Part shown: positions 1-12,421 of the stretch, in pieces
Position numbering within the stretch: the stretch's first letter is position 1
Layout: every line of letters begins with the position of its first letter
Assembly: GCF_003143515.1 (NCBI RefSeq)
Contig: NZ_CP029343.1
Span: 620,001-684,000, forward strand
Reading direction: 5' to 3'
DNA: 64,000 nt
From: Massilia oculi
GTDB lineage: Bacteria > Pseudomonadota > Gammaproteobacteria > Burkholderiales > Burkholderiaceae_D
The notes under the pieces: model-generated
The model's input: the letters and a program-made list of their open reading frames with translations, nothing else
Told to the model about the DNA's origin: nothing
Database searches by the model: none
Program-made: the position numbers and the translations under genes

Positions 1-1004
1 ATCTTGATGGTGAACTTGCCGGTATTGATGCGCGAGACGTCCAGCAGGTCGTCCACCAGGCGCACCATCTGGCGCAGCTGGCGTTCCATGATGTCGGTGG
101 CGCGCTGGGTGGCCTGGGCGTCGCCGCTGCGGATGCGCAGGATGTCCAGGCCGGTGCGGATCGGCGCCAGCGGGTTGCGCAGCTCGTGCGCCAGGGTGGC
201 CAGGAATTCGTCCTTGCGGCGGTCGGCCACGATCAGGGCGCCTTCGGCGCGCTGGCGCACTTCCATCTCGTGTTCGAGCGTGCGGTTGGCCGCCTGCAGC
301 GCGTCCGAGCGGCGGCCGATCTCGGCCAGCATGTCGTTGAAGGCTTCGACCAGCACGCCGATCTCGCCCTTCTCCCTGCCCGGCACCCGGAGTGAAAAAT
401 CGCGGCGCAGCATCACCTGGCGGGCGACGTCGGTCACCGCCTCCAGCGGACGCGTGATCGAGGCCTGCAGGCGCGACGCCACCAGGGCCGCGATCACCAG
501 GGCGCCCAGCAGCACGCCGCCCAGGATGGCGCCATAGCTCAGGGCCCGATCCAGCACGCCGTAGCGCGAACGCAGGTAGACGGTGCCGATCCGTTCGCCG
601 TTCTCGACGATGTCGCGGTACAGCACGACTTCGCCGCGTTCGATCCGGTAGCCGGCCGGCTCCGGCCGCTCCGGCAACCGGGCGCGCACGTCGGGCCGCA
701 CATAGGTGGCGAAACGGGTGCCGTTGGCGGTATAGACCGCGGCCGCCACGATCTGCGGACGCACGCGCAGCAGGGTCAGGCTCTGGGTGACGTCGGCCGT
801 ATCGTTGAACGAGACCGCTGGCGCGGTCACGCTGGCGACGATGTCGGCCTGGGTGGTGAGGTCGTCGATCCAGTAGCGCTGGAAGGTGCGCAGGTCGAGC
901 AGCAGCATCGCCACGCCGGCGGTGAGCAGGGCCACCACCGTGGTCGCCACCGCCATCAGGATCAGTTTGCTCCGAACGGAACCGGTATCGTGCATTGGCA
1001 TCAT
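1..1004 (-). CDS. CHASE8/HAMP sensor histidine kinase, 3' part missing
   Basis: Inner-membrane sensor kinase cut by the left edge of the window. Reading from 1004, a transmembrane helix at about residues 13-33 is followed by a periplasmic domain resembling CHASE8 (about 40-150), a second helix, a HAMP linker, and a HisKA domain with the H-box [10 protein letters not shown] near residue 272. The ATPase domain and any receiver lie outside. Two tandem ATG codons (1004 and 1001) follow an AAGGAG ribosome site. If one lost base is restored in the upstream YfiR gene, its stop overlaps this start as ATGA, which suggests coupled translation. With the TonB receptor and the YfiR-like protein it forms a plausible envelope-to-cytoplasm signalling operon. 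The family is clear; the signal is unknown. Confidence 0.85.
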   Translation of the reverse strand, partial: MMPMHDTGSVRSKLILMAVATTVVALLTAGVAMLLLDLRTFQRYWIDDLTTQADIVASVTAPAVSFNDTADVTQSLTLLRVRPQIVAAAVYTANGTRFATYVRPDVRARLPERPEPAGYRIERGEVVLYRDIVENGERIGTVYLRSRYGVLDRALSYGAILGGVLLGALVIAALVASRLQASITRPLEAVTDVARQVMLRRDFSLRVPGREKGEIGVLVEAFNDMLAEIGRRSDALQAANRTLEHEMEVRQRAEGALIVADRRKDEFLATLAHELRNPLAPIRTGLDILRIRSGDAQATQRATDIMERQLRQMVRLVDDLLDVSRINTGKFTIK

Positions 1005-1035
1005 GAGGCTCCTTTCTGCACGCGGTTCGCGACCG

Positions 1036-1596
1036 TCAGCAGGCGCGAACTGAGCTTCCATTCTTTTTTTCCGCCGCATCGAGCGAGACGTCGAAACGGA
1101 CGCGCTCATCGACGATCGTAAAATTGATCACGCTGCCGTGCTGCAGGCAGCCTTCGCATTCGGTCACGGTCAGCCAGGCCGGCGATGCGCGCAGCAGGCG
1201 CGCCGTGCGCGCCTCGTCCTGGCCGGCCACGAACAGCAGGTGCGCGGGCCGGGCCAGGTCTTGCTCGCGCAGCGCGCGCACGACGATCGTGCGCCCCGCC
1301 ACCATGCGCCCGGTGGCGATCCGCGTCAGTTCGGCCGCCATGTCGTCGGCGCCGAACACGCCCAGGGTGAGGGGCGTGGCCGCGTCGGCGAAGGCCTGCG
1401 GCGGAAAATCGGCGTAACCGAGGAATTTATACAGGAAAGCCGCCTTCACGCGCCGCTCGAGCGCCGGCGCCGCGGCCTGGGCGGCCACCGGCAGCAGGGG
1501 CGCGCCGGCGCCGGCCAGCAGCAGGGGCAGCGCCAGGGCCCGGCAGGCCAGGCGGCGCTGCGGGCGTTCAGGTTGAGTGATAGTCATGGATTCCAT
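1036..1596 (-). CDS. YfiR-family (DUF4154) periplasmic protein
   Basis: Small secreted protein with an N-terminal signal sequence (hydrophobic stretch ending VAAQAAAPA) and the YfiR fold signature: [16 protein letters not shown] near the mature N terminus and [19 protein letters not shown] near the end. YfiR proteins are periplasmic partners that restrain a membrane diguanylate cyclase or kinase; here the neighbour is the CHASE8 kinase. As read, the ORF ends in an unrelated tail at 1036. Adding one A to the seven-base A run (1064-1070) gives the family-like ending [18 protein letters not shown] and moves the stop to 1001, overlapping the kinase start. The C terminus as read is therefore probably a sequence error. 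The start could also be 1587; both lie just after the receptor stop. Confidence 0.8.
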   Translation of the reverse strand: MESMTITQPERPQRRLACRALALPLLLAGAGAPLLPVAAQAAAPALERRVKAAFLYKFLGYADFPPQAFADAATPLTLGVFGADDMAAELTRIATGRMVAGRTIVVRALREQDLARPAHLLFVAGQDEARTARLLRASPAWLTVTECEGCLQHGSVINFTIVDERVRFDVSLDAAEKKNGSSVRAC

Positions 1597-1603
1597 TGGC
1601 CAG

Positions 1604-3555
1604 TCAAAAACGCAGCGCCGCACTGGCGAACACCGTCCGCTCGATCAGCTGGCGGCTGCCGGCCGCGCCGAATTCGGCGTGGCGTCGGTGCAGCAGGTTA
1701 CGCCCGACAAGGGCGATCTCGAGATCGGGGCGCACCTGCCACGCCAACCGCGCGTCGAGCTCATGATAGCTTGGCAGGGCCGCCTGTGGCATACCGTCGA
1801 CGTAACGGAGCGCCAGATCGGCCCGCAGGCGCGCGCCCAGGTCGTGCGCGCTGCGCACGGTCCAGGTCAGACGCGGGTCGTTGCCAGCAAGAAAACTCAG
1901 GCCGGTGGTGTCGCGGCTGGCCGGCTCGCGCCCGACGTCCACGTCCTGCAACACCGCGCCCGCATGCAGGCGCCAGCCGCGCGCGGCCTGCCAACTGGCC
2001 CACAGCTCGACGCCGCGCAGCGCGCCCTTGCCCAGGCTTTGCAGGACATAGGCGACCGGCGAGGCGGCCGGCGGATTGTTGCCAGCCTGCGCCCGCTCCA
2101 GCGACCGCAGGCGTTCGAAATCCGTATAGAAGGCGGTGGCCGACCATGACAGCGAAGGCAGGGGCTGGGCACGGTAGCCCAGCTCGGCCACGCGCGCCGT
2201 CTCCGCCACCACGTCCGCGCCGCCCCCGACCAGATAGGCGTCGGGATCGCGCGGGTCGATGACGTAGAAATCGCGGTCGATGCGCGACGGCGCGCGCACC
2301 GTGCGCGACAGCGCCGCCCACAGCATCGAACGCGCATCGACGTCCCATGCCAGGCGCAGGCTGGGCAGCACCTCGCTGCCGGTATAGACATTGTGTTCGA
2401 TGCGCACGCCGGCGCTCGCGCGCACGTCCTGGGCCAGCTTGACTTCATCCTGCACGAACAGGTGCGACCAGCGCAGGCTGCGGCGCGCCGGCGTGAAGCG
2501 CAGCAAGGGGCCGTTGTCGATCCGGTCGCGGCTGTAGCGATAGCCGCCGCCCCAGGCCAGCTGGTGGCCGCCCAGGCGCAGCAGGTGCTGGGCCTCGACG
2601 TCGAACGTGTCCAGGCGCTGGGCGCCGACACCCTGCTGGTCGCGCCGCGAATGGTCGAGCCAGGCCTGCAGCCGCACGCTCCCGTTCCCGTCCAGCCGAT
2701 GCTCGACCCGTCCCAGCAGGTTGGCGCCGGAGGTCTCGATGCGCGGCTGGTCGCCGCCGGCGCGCAGGCGGCCATCGTGCACGTCGCCGCTGAACGTGAC
2801 ATCGGTCACGTCGGCCTCCCAGTCGAGACGGAAACCCGCCTGCTGGCGCCGCAGGGCGCCCCCGTCCGCTCCGTTCCCATCGAGCGCGAGCCCGTCGACG
2901 TCCATGCCCGCGCATAGGCGCGCCAGTGCGGCCCACCCTCGAGCTGGCCGCCATAGCGCACGCTCGCCCCCTTTTCGCCGGCGCCGGCACGCGCGCTCGC
3001 CAGGCCGCCATGGGTCTGGGCGGCACTGCGGGTGATGACGTTGATGACGCCGTTGACGGCATTCGTGCCCCAGGCCGTGCCGCCCGGGCCGCTGATCACT
3101 TCGATGCGCTCCACGTCTTCGAGCGCCAGGTCCTGCATTTCCCAGAACACGCCGGAAAACAGCGGCGAGTACACGCTGCGGCCATCGACCATCACCAGCA
3201 GCTTGTTGGCCAGCGGCGAGAGGAAGCCGCGCGCGCTGACCGCATACGAGCCGGCGCCGATGCGCGCCACCTGCAGGTTGGGCGCCAGGCGCAGCGCCTC
3301 GGGCAAGGTGGTGGCGCCGGAACGGGCGATCTCGGCGCCCTGGATCACGTAGACCGAGGCCGGCGCGCGCGCCAGCGCTTCGTCCTGGCGCGAGACCGAG
3401 GTCACCACGATGTCGGAGAGCTGTTCAAGGGAGTAGTCGGCAAGCGGTACGGCCGGTTCCACCGGCGGGTCGACCGGACGCGCGTGCGCCTGCACCGCAC
3501 AGGCGCAGGACAACAGCGCGACACCGGCGCGAGCGAGCAACGAAGAAGATGACAT
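1604..3555 (-). pseudogene. TonB-dependent receptor, split by one frameshift
   Basis: Outer-membrane TonB-dependent receptor. The 5' part has a signal peptide, a LEQLSDIVVTSVSRQ segment, a plug domain (PEALRLAPNLQVARI, LVMVDGRSVYSPLF, VERIEVISGPGGTAWG, NAVNGVINVITR) and then the first barrel strands. The frame closes around 2806, while the adjacent frame from about 2905 to 1604 continues the barrel and ends in the typical aromatic residue (ASAALRF). One base is missing in the CCCGCGC run at 2907-2913; 1,952 nt is one short of a codon multiple. It heads the operon with the YfiR-like protein and the CHASE8 kinase. The lack of other damage suggests a sequence error rather than decay. Start at 3555 (or 3564) by the signal peptide; the substrate is unknown. 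Confidence 0.8.
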
Positions 3556-3615
3556 AGTTGCCATCCTAGAACATTTTCTCGCACGCACCAAGTGCGCGCA
3601 CGCTACAGTGTGCAC

Positions 3616-3643
3616 TTGACAATCCCCTTGGGATATTTATTAA
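3616..3643 (+). promoter_or_regulatory. Sigma70-type promoter for a candidate small RNA
   Basis: TTGACA at 3616-3621 and TATTAA at 3638-3643 are separated by 16 bases. The predicted start is near 3650, about 90 bases before a strong terminator. No ORF with a ribosome site lies between, so this is the best candidate promoter for the RNA annotated next. Confidence 0.5.
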
Positions 3644-3649
3644 GGCTAT

Positions 3650-3771
3650 GACTGGTATTGGAAATATAAATTGGACTGATTTGACGCAATGCAGCATCAT
3701 TCACCTGTCTCCTCTATTCTCTTCCTAGGAAATAGATTCAGCCCGCCTCTCACGATGCGGGCTTTTTTTTT
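3650..3771 (+). ncRNA. Candidate trans-acting small RNA
   Basis: A stretch of about 120 bases, noticeably lower in GC than its surroundings, lies between a consensus-like promoter and an intrinsic terminator and carries no convincing ORF. It is pyrimidine-rich in the middle (CACCTGTCTCCTCTATTC), which could pair with ribosome binding sites, and contains a small stem CTATT...AATAG. This is the build expected of an Hfq-dependent small RNA. I cannot assign a family; betaproteobacterial small RNAs with CU-rich seed regions exist and would be the first comparison. It sits between a divergent TonB operon and a response regulator gene. Confidence 0.45.
3740..3771 (+). terminator. Rho-independent terminator
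   Basis: AGCCCGC (3740-3746), a ten-base loop, GCGGGCT (3757-3763), then a run of nine T (3763-3771). It is the clearest intrinsic terminator in the window and ends the candidate small RNA. Confidence 0.85.
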
Positions 3772-3948
3772 GCTCCACCCAATGCTGGCAGCCACTCCCC
3801 CGCGACAGCGGCCTCACCGGAGCGCCGAACATTTGTGTTGGTTAGTTACTTTATTTCCGTTGCGTGGCTGCGCACGCTTGTCAAAGCAGGCAACGGCCTT
3901 TTGGTGTAGGATGCCGGCCATATTTTCGTTTTTACAACAAGCTTGCCC

Positions 3949-4794
3949 ATGCCCGACCTCGACACCTCCGCCCGGAGCACCGCATCCTACGACTGGTCGG
4001 CGACCGCGCTGGGCGACGCTGCCCGCTGGCCGCTGCCGCTCCGGCTCTGCAGCGATCTGCTGCTCAATTCTCCGCTGCCCACCCTGCTGGTCTGGGGCAC
4101 CGAGACGATCACGGTGTTCAACGAGGCCTATGCGCTGCTGGCCGGTCCCGGCTACGGCCGTGTGCCTGGCGGTTCGGTGCCGCCGGTATTGCCGCCCCCG
4201 CTGGCGGCGGCCGGCAAGGCCCTCGAGGCTGCGTGGCGCGGCGAAGCCGGCGTGGTGCAGGATGCCCCCCTCACCTTCCGCCGTCTCGACGGCAGCCAGG
4301 AGTCGCGCTTCGACCTGCGCCTGACCCCGCTGCGCGACGAGACCGGCGCGGTGCGCGGCGTGCAGGTGGCGCTGGCCCCGGCCACCGCGGCGCCGGCCGC
4401 AGCGCAGGAAGAAGAAGCCGGCGGCGGCGCCATGCGCATCCTGGTGGTCGAGGACAACGTCGACTCCCAGTACCTGGTGTGCGAGATGCTCAAGGCCTTC
4501 GGCCACGAGGCCGACGGCGTGGCCCATCCCGACGATGCCCTGGCCCTGCTCGCCCGCCAGCGCTACGACGTGCTGTTCTCGGACGTCAGCCTGCCCGGCA
4601 TGTCGGGCGTCGACCTGGCCACCCGCGCCATCGCGGACGATCCGTCGCTGCGCGTGATCTTTGCTTCCGGCTACGGCGACACCCTGCTGCGCCACCTGTC
4701 GTTCCCCTACCAGTCGCTGCAAAAGCCCTACGAGATCGACCAGCTGCAGGACGCCCTGTCCAGGGTCGCGCGGCGGCCGGGCAAGTCCGGCTGA
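3949..4794 (+). CDS. PAS-like/receiver response regulator
   Basis: About 281 residues. The N-terminal part (about 10-140) resembles the divergent PAS domain of bacterial light and redox kinases (YDWSATALGDAARWPLPLR, LVWGTETITVFNEAY). The C-terminal part (about 163-280) is a receiver: acidic pair in LVVEDNVDSQ, acceptor Asp in VLFSDVSLPGMSG, Ser in FASGYG and Lys in LQKPYE. There is no DNA-binding output, so it probably acts as a phosphorelay partner, perhaps for the hybrid kinase 140 bases downstream. The upstream in-frame TTG at 3943 is less likely than ATG 3949; no clear ribosome site is seen. It may be a kinase that lost its catalytic core, as the PAS-to-receiver linker is an Ala/Glu-rich stretch. 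Confidence 0.8.
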   Translation: MPDLDTSARSTASYDWSATALGDAARWPLPLRLCSDLLLNSPLPTLLVWGTETITVFNEAYALLAGPGYGRVPGGSVPPVLPPPLAAAGKALEAAWRGEAGVVQDAPLTFRRLDGSQESRFDLRLTPLRDETGAVRGVQVALAPATAAPAAAQEEEAGGGAMRILVVEDNVDSQYLVCEMLKAFGHEADGVAHPDDALALLARQRYDVLFSDVSLPGMSGVDLATRAIADDPSLRVIFASGYGDTLLRHLSFPYQSLQKPYEIDQLQDALSRVARRPGKSG

Positions 4795-4932
4795 ACGACA
4801 CCGCAGGAAACGCCGTGAAGCGTTTGAAACGCGACCGGCGCCAGCCGCGCATCAAGCGTGTGTGTCAGACCGGCTTGTCTGGTCTACAATGAAACACATC
4901 CTGCCCGGTCTCGGGCGTTCCGCAACCCCGGC

Positions 4933-7900
4933 ATGAACACTCCCTCCGACCTTTCCAGCAGCAACCCCTGCCACGTGTCCGAACAAGACCTGGCGGCCAC
5001 CCGGCAAGAGCTGCAGCGCGCCAACGAGCGCATGGAAAACATGCTCGAAAGCCTCACCGACGGCTTTTGCGCGGTCGATCGCGACTGGAACATCACCTAT
5101 ATCAATGGCCGCGCGCTGCAGATGGTGGCGCCGCTCAACAAGAGCCGCGACAGCCTGGTCGGGCGCCGGCTGTGGGATGAATTCGAAGACCTGCACGGCA
5201 CCTCGGTCGCCGCCGACTGCCGGCGCGCCATGGAGCAGCGGATCACCGTCAACAAGGAGTTCTTCTACCGCCGCCTGCAATGCTGGCTCGACATGCGGGT
5301 CTACCCCTCACCCGACGGCCTGACCCTGTACTTCCAGGACATCTCGGCGCGCAAGCTCGACCAGCAAGCCCTGATCGCCAACAACAACCGGCTGCAGCTC
5401 GCCATCGCGGCCGGCCGCCTGGGCGACTGGCGCTGGGACGCTGCCAGCGACCGCGTCACCTTCGGCGCGCGCGCGGCCGAGATTCTCGGCCTGCCCGAAG
5501 GCGTGGCGCTCGAGTGGCCGCTGCTGCGTGCCCGCCTGGCCCAGGACGACCGGCCGCGGGTGCGGCGCGCCGTGCTCGAAGCTTTCTCGCAAGGCAAGGA
5601 CCTCGACCTCGAATGCCGCCTGCTGCCGCGCGACGGCCACGCCGGCGGCGCGCCAAGCGGCCAGGCCGCCGCACGCTGCGTGGCCCTGGTCGGCCGCCCC
5701 GACTATGCCAGCCCGGCCGAGGGCGGCGGCGTGCTGGGCATGACCGGCATGGCCCAGGACATCAGCGCCCGGCGCGAGGCCGACGACCACCTGCGCCAGA
5801 GCGAGGAAGAACTGCGCGCGCTGGCCAACACCATCCCGCAGCTGGCCTGGATGGCCGACCCCAGCGGCGCCATCGTCTGGTTCAACCAGCGCTGGTACGA
5901 ATACACCGGCATCACCCCGAGCGAATCCACCGGCTGGGGCTGGAAAGCGGTGTACGACCCGGCGGTGCTGCCGGCCGTGCTCGAGCACTGGGACGAATCG
6001 GTGCGCACCGGCGCGCCGTTCGAGATGGAGTTCCCGATCCGCGGCGCCGACGGCAACTTCCGCTGGTTCCTGACCCGGGTCGAGGCCGTGCACGACCGCG
6101 ACGGCCGCGTGGTGCGCTGGTTCGGCACCAATACCGACGTCGACCAGGTCAAACGCGCCGAGCAGGCGCTGCGCGAAGAATCGCACGTGCTCGAGCTGCT
6201 CAACAGCACCGGCACGATCCTGGCCTCGACCCGCGACCTGCGCTCGCTGATGCAGGCCGCCACCGACGCCGCCGCCGGCGTCTGCGGGGCCCGTTTCGGC
6301 GCCTTCTTCCACCATGGAGAGCGCGGCGCGGGCACCCTGTTCTCGCTGTACACGCTGTCGGGCGCCACTTCGGCCGAATTCCAGGATTTCGCGGAGCCGG
6401 GCGCCAGCGCCCTGTTCGGTCCGGGGCTGCGCGCCGACGGCCTGGTACGGATAGGCGACCTCCGCCATGACCCGCTGCTTGCGGACAAGGCGTCCCGGTT
6501 CGGCCTCCCGGCCGGCCATCCACCGGTGCGCAGCTACCTGTCGGTGCCGGTCACGGCGCGCTCGGGCGAGCTGCTCGGCACGATGTTCTTCGGCCACCCC
6601 GAACCCGGCGTGTTCACCGAACGCAGCGAGCGCATCGTCAGCGGCATCGCGGCCCAGGCCGCGATTGCGATCGACAATATCCACCTGGTGGAAGCCGCCA
6701 GCCGCGCGGCCGAGGAGCGCAAGGTGCTGCTCGAGAACGAGCGCGAGGCGCGCGCCGAGGCCGAGCGCACCAGCCAGATGAAGGACGAATTCCTGGCCAC
6801 CCTGTCGCACGAGCTGAGGACGCCCTTGTCGGCCATCCTCGGCTGGTCGCAGGTGCTGCGCCGCGGCAGCCGCGACGGCGCCGACCTGCAGCGCGGCCTG
6901 TCGACCATCGAGCGCAATGCGCGCGCCCAGGCCCAGCTGATCGAAGACCTGCTCGACATGAGCCGCATCACCTCGGGCAAGGTGCTGCTCGACATGCAGA
7001 CCGTCGCGCCGGCCGGCTTCATCGACGCCGCCATCGAGACCGTGCGCCCGGCGGCCGACGCCAAGGGCATCCGCATCGAGCGCCACTACGGCGCGGACGT
7101 GCCGGCGGTGGCGGGCGACCCGGGCCGGCTGCAGCAGGTGATCTGGAACCTGCTGTCGAACGCGATCAAGTTCACGCCGCGCGACGGCCTGGTCACGATC
7201 GAGGTCGGCCGGCACGAGGAGCAGGTCGCAATCACGATCCGCGACAACGGCGCCGGCATCGGTCCCGAATTCATCACCCACGTGTTCGAACGTTTCCGCC
7301 AGGCCGACGCCTCGATGACGCGCACCCACGGCGGCCTGGGACTGGGCCTGTCGATCGTCAAGCACCTGGTCGAGCAGCACGGCGGCACGGTGAGCGCCGA
7401 AAGCGCCGGGGTCGGCCAGGGCGCCAGCTTCACCATCGAGCTGCCGGTGGCCAAGACCCCGCCGCGCTCCCTCGACGCGGCCCGTGCCCGGATGATCCGC
7501 GAATCGCCGGCCCAGCCCGCCGATGCCGACCTCGCCGCCCAGGCGGCCGACGGCGCGATCCGCGATCTGCGCGGCACCTCGGTGCTGGTGGTCGACGACG
7601 ACCGCGATGCGCGCGAGCTGATCGCCCGCATCCTGGCCGATTGCCAGGCCAGCGTGCGCCTGGCCGCCAGCGCGCGCGAGGCCTTCGAGATGCTGCGGAC
7701 CGCGCCGCCCGACCTCCTGATCAGCGACCTAGGAATGCCCGAGGTCGACGGCCTGGAACTGCTGTCCTGGGTGCGGGCGCTGCCGCGCGAGGCGGGTGGG
7801 CAGGTCGCCGCCATCGCCCTGACCGCCTTCGCCCGCTCCGAAGACCGGCTCAAGGCGCTGGAAGCGGGCTTTTCGGCCCATGTCTCGAAACCGGTCGAGC

Positions 7901-7989
7901 AGACCGAGCTGATGGCCGCGATCGGTATGGTGACCGCGCCGCCGGTGGCGCCACTGCTCAGTGGAGGAACGCGCACCGGCGACCGTTGA
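4933..7989 (+). CDS. Cytosolic hybrid histidine kinase (PAS-PAS-PAS-GAF-HK-REC)
   Basis: About 1,018 residues with no membrane helix. Three PAS domains occupy roughly residues 25-400 (the third with LAWMADPSGAIVWFNQRWYEYTG and a PAC tail), then a GAF domain (about 415-575), a HisKA dimerisation helix with the phospho-His in LATLSHELRTPLSAI (about 624), an ATPase domain (NLLSNAIKFTP, IRDNGAGIG, GGLGLGLSIVKHL) and a C-terminal receiver (VLVVDDDRDAR, acceptor Asp in LLISDLGMPEVDG near 931, Lys in VSKPVEQ). All catalytic motifs are intact. The gene follows the PAS-receiver gene with no strong terminator between them. ATG 4933 is preferred over upstream GTG codons, although no clear ribosome site precedes it. 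The ligand is unknown. Confidence 0.9.
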   Translation: MNTPSDLSSSNPCHVSEQDLAATRQELQRANERMENMLESLTDGFCAVDRDWNITYINGRALQMVAPLNKSRDSLVGRRLWDEFEDLHGTSVAADCRRAMEQRITVNKEFFYRRLQCWLDMRVYPSPDGLTLYFQDISARKLDQQALIANNNRLQLAIAAGRLGDWRWDAASDRVTFGARAAEILGLPEGVALEWPLLRARLAQDDRPRVRRAVLEAFSQGKDLDLECRLLPRDGHAGGAPSGQAAARCVALVGRPDYASPAEGGGVLGMTGMAQDISARREADDHLRQSEEELRALANTIPQLAWMADPSGAIVWFNQRWYEYTGITPSESTGWGWKAVYDPAVLPAVLEHWDESVRTGAPFEMEFPIRGADGNFRWFLTRVEAVHDRDGRVVRWFGTNTDVDQVKRAEQALREESHVLELLNSTGTILASTRDLRSLMQAATDAAAGVCGARFGAFFHHGERGAGTLFSLYTLSGATSAEFQDFAEPGASALFGPGLRADGLVRIGDLRHDPLLADKASRFGLPAGHPPVRSYLSVPVTARSGELLGTMFFGHPEPGVFTERSERIVSGIAAQAAIAIDNIHLVEAASRAAEERKVLLENEREARAEAERTSQMKDEFLATLSHELRTPLSAILGWSQVLRRGSRDGADLQRGLSTIERNARAQAQLIEDLLDMSRITSGKVLLDMQTVAPAGFIDAAIETVRPAADAKGIRIERHYGADVPAVAGDPGRLQQVIWNLLSNAIKFTPRDGLVTIEVGRHEEQVAITIRDNGAGIGPEFITHVFERFRQADASMTRTHGGLGLGLSIVKHLVEQHGGTVSAESAGVGQGASFTIELPVAKTPPRSLDAARARMIRESPAQPADADLAAQAADGAIRDLRGTSVLVVDDDRDARELIARILADCQASVRLAASAREAFEMLRTAPPDLLISDLGMPEVDGLELLSWVRALPREAGGQVAAIALTAFARSEDRLKALEAGFSAHVSKPVEQTELMAAIGMVTAPPVAPLLSGGTRTGDR

Positions 7990-8188
7990 GCGAGGGCCAG
8001 TGATGACGGTCCAATGAGGCTGAGCCAATGAAGCGCAGTCGTTGTCGGCCGGTCGTTCATGTTCCTACCCTCGCACGCGGCGCTGTCCTACAAGAAATTT
8101 TGAGCTGTTTGCTAGACTAAGTAGTGATGGGTTCAAGCCCGATTCCACCCAGAAGGGAATCCGCTCCGTACGAAGAGAAGAGAAAAGC

Positions 8189-9205
8189 ATGCCGAGCAGA
8201 CAAGACATTTTGAACGCGAAGATCCTGGTAGTGGACGATTCGCCCGACAATATCGAACTGATGGAAGAGATATTGCGCGAAGAAGGCTACACCTGCGTCA
8301 GCTCGACTATGCTGCCGGAACAGGTCTGCCCGCTCCACCGCGAGCATAACTATGACCTGATCCTGCTCGACCTGCAGATGCCGGGCCTGAATGGTTTCCA
8401 GGTGATGAAGGGCCTCAAGGAGATCGAGCAAGGCGGCTACCTGCCGGTGCTGGCCCTGACCGCCCAGCCGAGTTTCAAGATCGCCGCGCTCGAAGCCGGC
8501 GCCCGCGACTTCATCAGCAAGCCCTTCGACCTTCTCGAAGTGCACAAGCGCATCCACAATATGCTGGAGGTGCGGCTGCTATACAGGGAGCTGGCCCAAT
8601 ATTCGAAAGCCCAGCAGGAACTGGCCCTGCACGACGCCCTCACCGGCCTGCCCAACCGGCGCCTGCTCGAAGACCGCATCGAAACGGCCCTGCAGCACGC
8701 CAACCGCAGCCACGCCAAGGCCGCCGTCATGTACCTCGACCTGGATGGCTTCAAGGCGATCAACGACACCTACGGCCATGCCTATGGCGACGACATCTTC
8801 AAGATGGTGTCCCAGCGCCTGCTGTCGAGCTCGCGCAAGGAAGACACCGTGGCGCGCCTCGGCGGCGACGAATTCATGGTGGTGCTGGGCGACATCCACA
8901 GCCTGGCCGACGCCCAGGGCCCGGCCTCGAAACTGGTCGAGGCGCTGTCCGAGCCCTTCTTCATCAACGACCTCACCCTGCGGCTGTCGACCTCGATCGG
9001 CATCAGCATCTATCCGGACGATGCCGAATCGGTCGATGCGCTGATCAATATTGCCGACTACGCGCTGTACGAGGCCAAGCGCGCCGGCAAGAACCGCTTC
9101 TGCTCGCCGGCGGCGAACCGCCAGGCGGCCGCCAAGACCTCGGCGGCGCCGAGCCAGGCCGCAGGACCGAATACGTCGGTGGAGCTGGCAGCGCAGCATC
9201 GCTGA
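8189..9205 (+). CDS. Response regulator with diguanylate cyclase output (REC-GGDEF)
   Basis: About 338 residues. The receiver (1-125) has the acidic pair in ILVVDDSPDN, acceptor Asp in LILLDLQMPG (about 60), Thr in ALTAQ and Lys in ISKPFD. The GGDEF domain follows (LTGLPNRRLLEDR, YLDLDGFKAINDTYGH, RLGGDEFMVVLGD near 224). The exact GGDEF signature implies active cyclic di-GMP synthesis, and RKED five residues upstream is a complete RxxD product-inhibition site. The C-terminal tail is Ala-rich and unstructured. The ATG at 8189 follows a purine-rich AGAGAAGAGAAAAG leader; in-frame codons upstream lack this. The upstream hybrid kinase is a plausible phosphodonor. Confidence 0.92.
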   Translation: MPSRQDILNAKILVVDDSPDNIELMEEILREEGYTCVSSTMLPEQVCPLHREHNYDLILLDLQMPGLNGFQVMKGLKEIEQGGYLPVLALTAQPSFKIAALEAGARDFISKPFDLLEVHKRIHNMLEVRLLYRELAQYSKAQQELALHDALTGLPNRRLLEDRIETALQHANRSHAKAAVMYLDLDGFKAINDTYGHAYGDDIFKMVSQRLLSSSRKEDTVARLGGDEFMVVLGDIHSLADAQGPASKLVEALSEPFFINDLTLRLSTSIGISIYPDDAESVDALINIADYALYEAKRAGKNRFCSPAANRQAAAKTSAAPSQAAGPNTSVELAAQHR

Positions 9206-9234
9206 CACGCCGACCGTCCAGCAAGGCCGCCAAG

Positions 9235-9270
9235 GCCCGGCTCCTGCATCGGCGGGATACCGGGCTTTTA
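9235..9270 (+). terminator. Probable terminator of the REC-GGDEF gene
   Basis: GCCCGG (9235-9240) pairs with CCGGGC (9260-9265) across a 19-base loop, followed by TTTTA. It sits 30 bases after the stop codon. The stem is short and the loop long, so confidence is moderate. Confidence 0.45.
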
Positions 9271-9287
9271 CTTTGGCGCTATGGGCA

Positions 9288-9509
9288 TCAGCAGCGAAAG
9301 CGTTGCAGGTCGTTGGCCTGGCCGTGCCGGTGGCATCGCGTGCAGCCGCAACCCGGGCAGCAGCGCCCCGTTGACCGGATCTCGCCAATGAGGGCAACCA
9401 CCCGGTCGAGCCTGGCTGCCGGATGCAGGGCGGCAAGCACCTGCTGTCGCTGAGGCTGGTTCAACAACGCAAGCTGGTCAAACAGCTTCTCGAACTGCGG
9501 CGCCTTCAT
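9288..9509 (-). pseudogene. Transposase N-terminal fragment (zinc-ribbon type, IS1595/IS1-like)
   Basis: About 73 residues remain: an N-terminal helix region followed by a zinc-ribbon half site (CCPGCGCTRCHRHG, then LQRFRC), as found at the start of IS1595-type transposases. The second Cys pair, the catalytic domain and the inverted repeats are absent; the frame stops at 9288 exactly where the ribbon should continue. No target duplication was seen. It is an old, truncated insertion remnant between two signalling genes. Confidence 0.65.
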
Positions 9510-9642
9510 TGTGCCCTCCCGGTCGACGACCGGGATTGGACCGCGGGTCAGCACAGCAGTTCAATGCTCATCCACATCTAACGAGTACAGCGCCTTTACT
9601 TTCGCGGGAAGGCGCGTCCGGCGACCGCAGGCCCCAATGCAA

Positions 9643-9674
9643 ACAGGCCATACGGCGGATGCCGCATGGCCTGT
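9643..9674 (-). terminator. Hairpin downstream of the small helix-hairpin-helix gene
   Basis: A 14-base inverted repeat with a single mismatch and a GGAT tetraloop starts about 20 bases past the stop codon of the minus-strand gene. The T tract after it is weak (TGTTTGC), so it may act as a 3' stability element or a factor-assisted terminator. Confidence 0.5.
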
Positions 9675-9695
9675 CATTGATTCGAATGAAAAGAA

Positions 9696-10232
<537 letters not shown>

Positions 10233-10339
10233 TTATTTGCCAAGTGGCACTTATGTCACATGCTATGATGGCGCGTTTTGCAAGGTATTTACTCGAACAT
10301 AACTATAAGTCTAGAATCCTTTGTCTGGCGAGCACAGCA

Positions 10340-12421
<2,082 letters not shown>

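Noticed and set aside
5308..7380. A 690-codon minus-strand frame opposite the hybrid kinase
   Set aside because: No recognisable motif; the plus strand contains every kinase motif in order.
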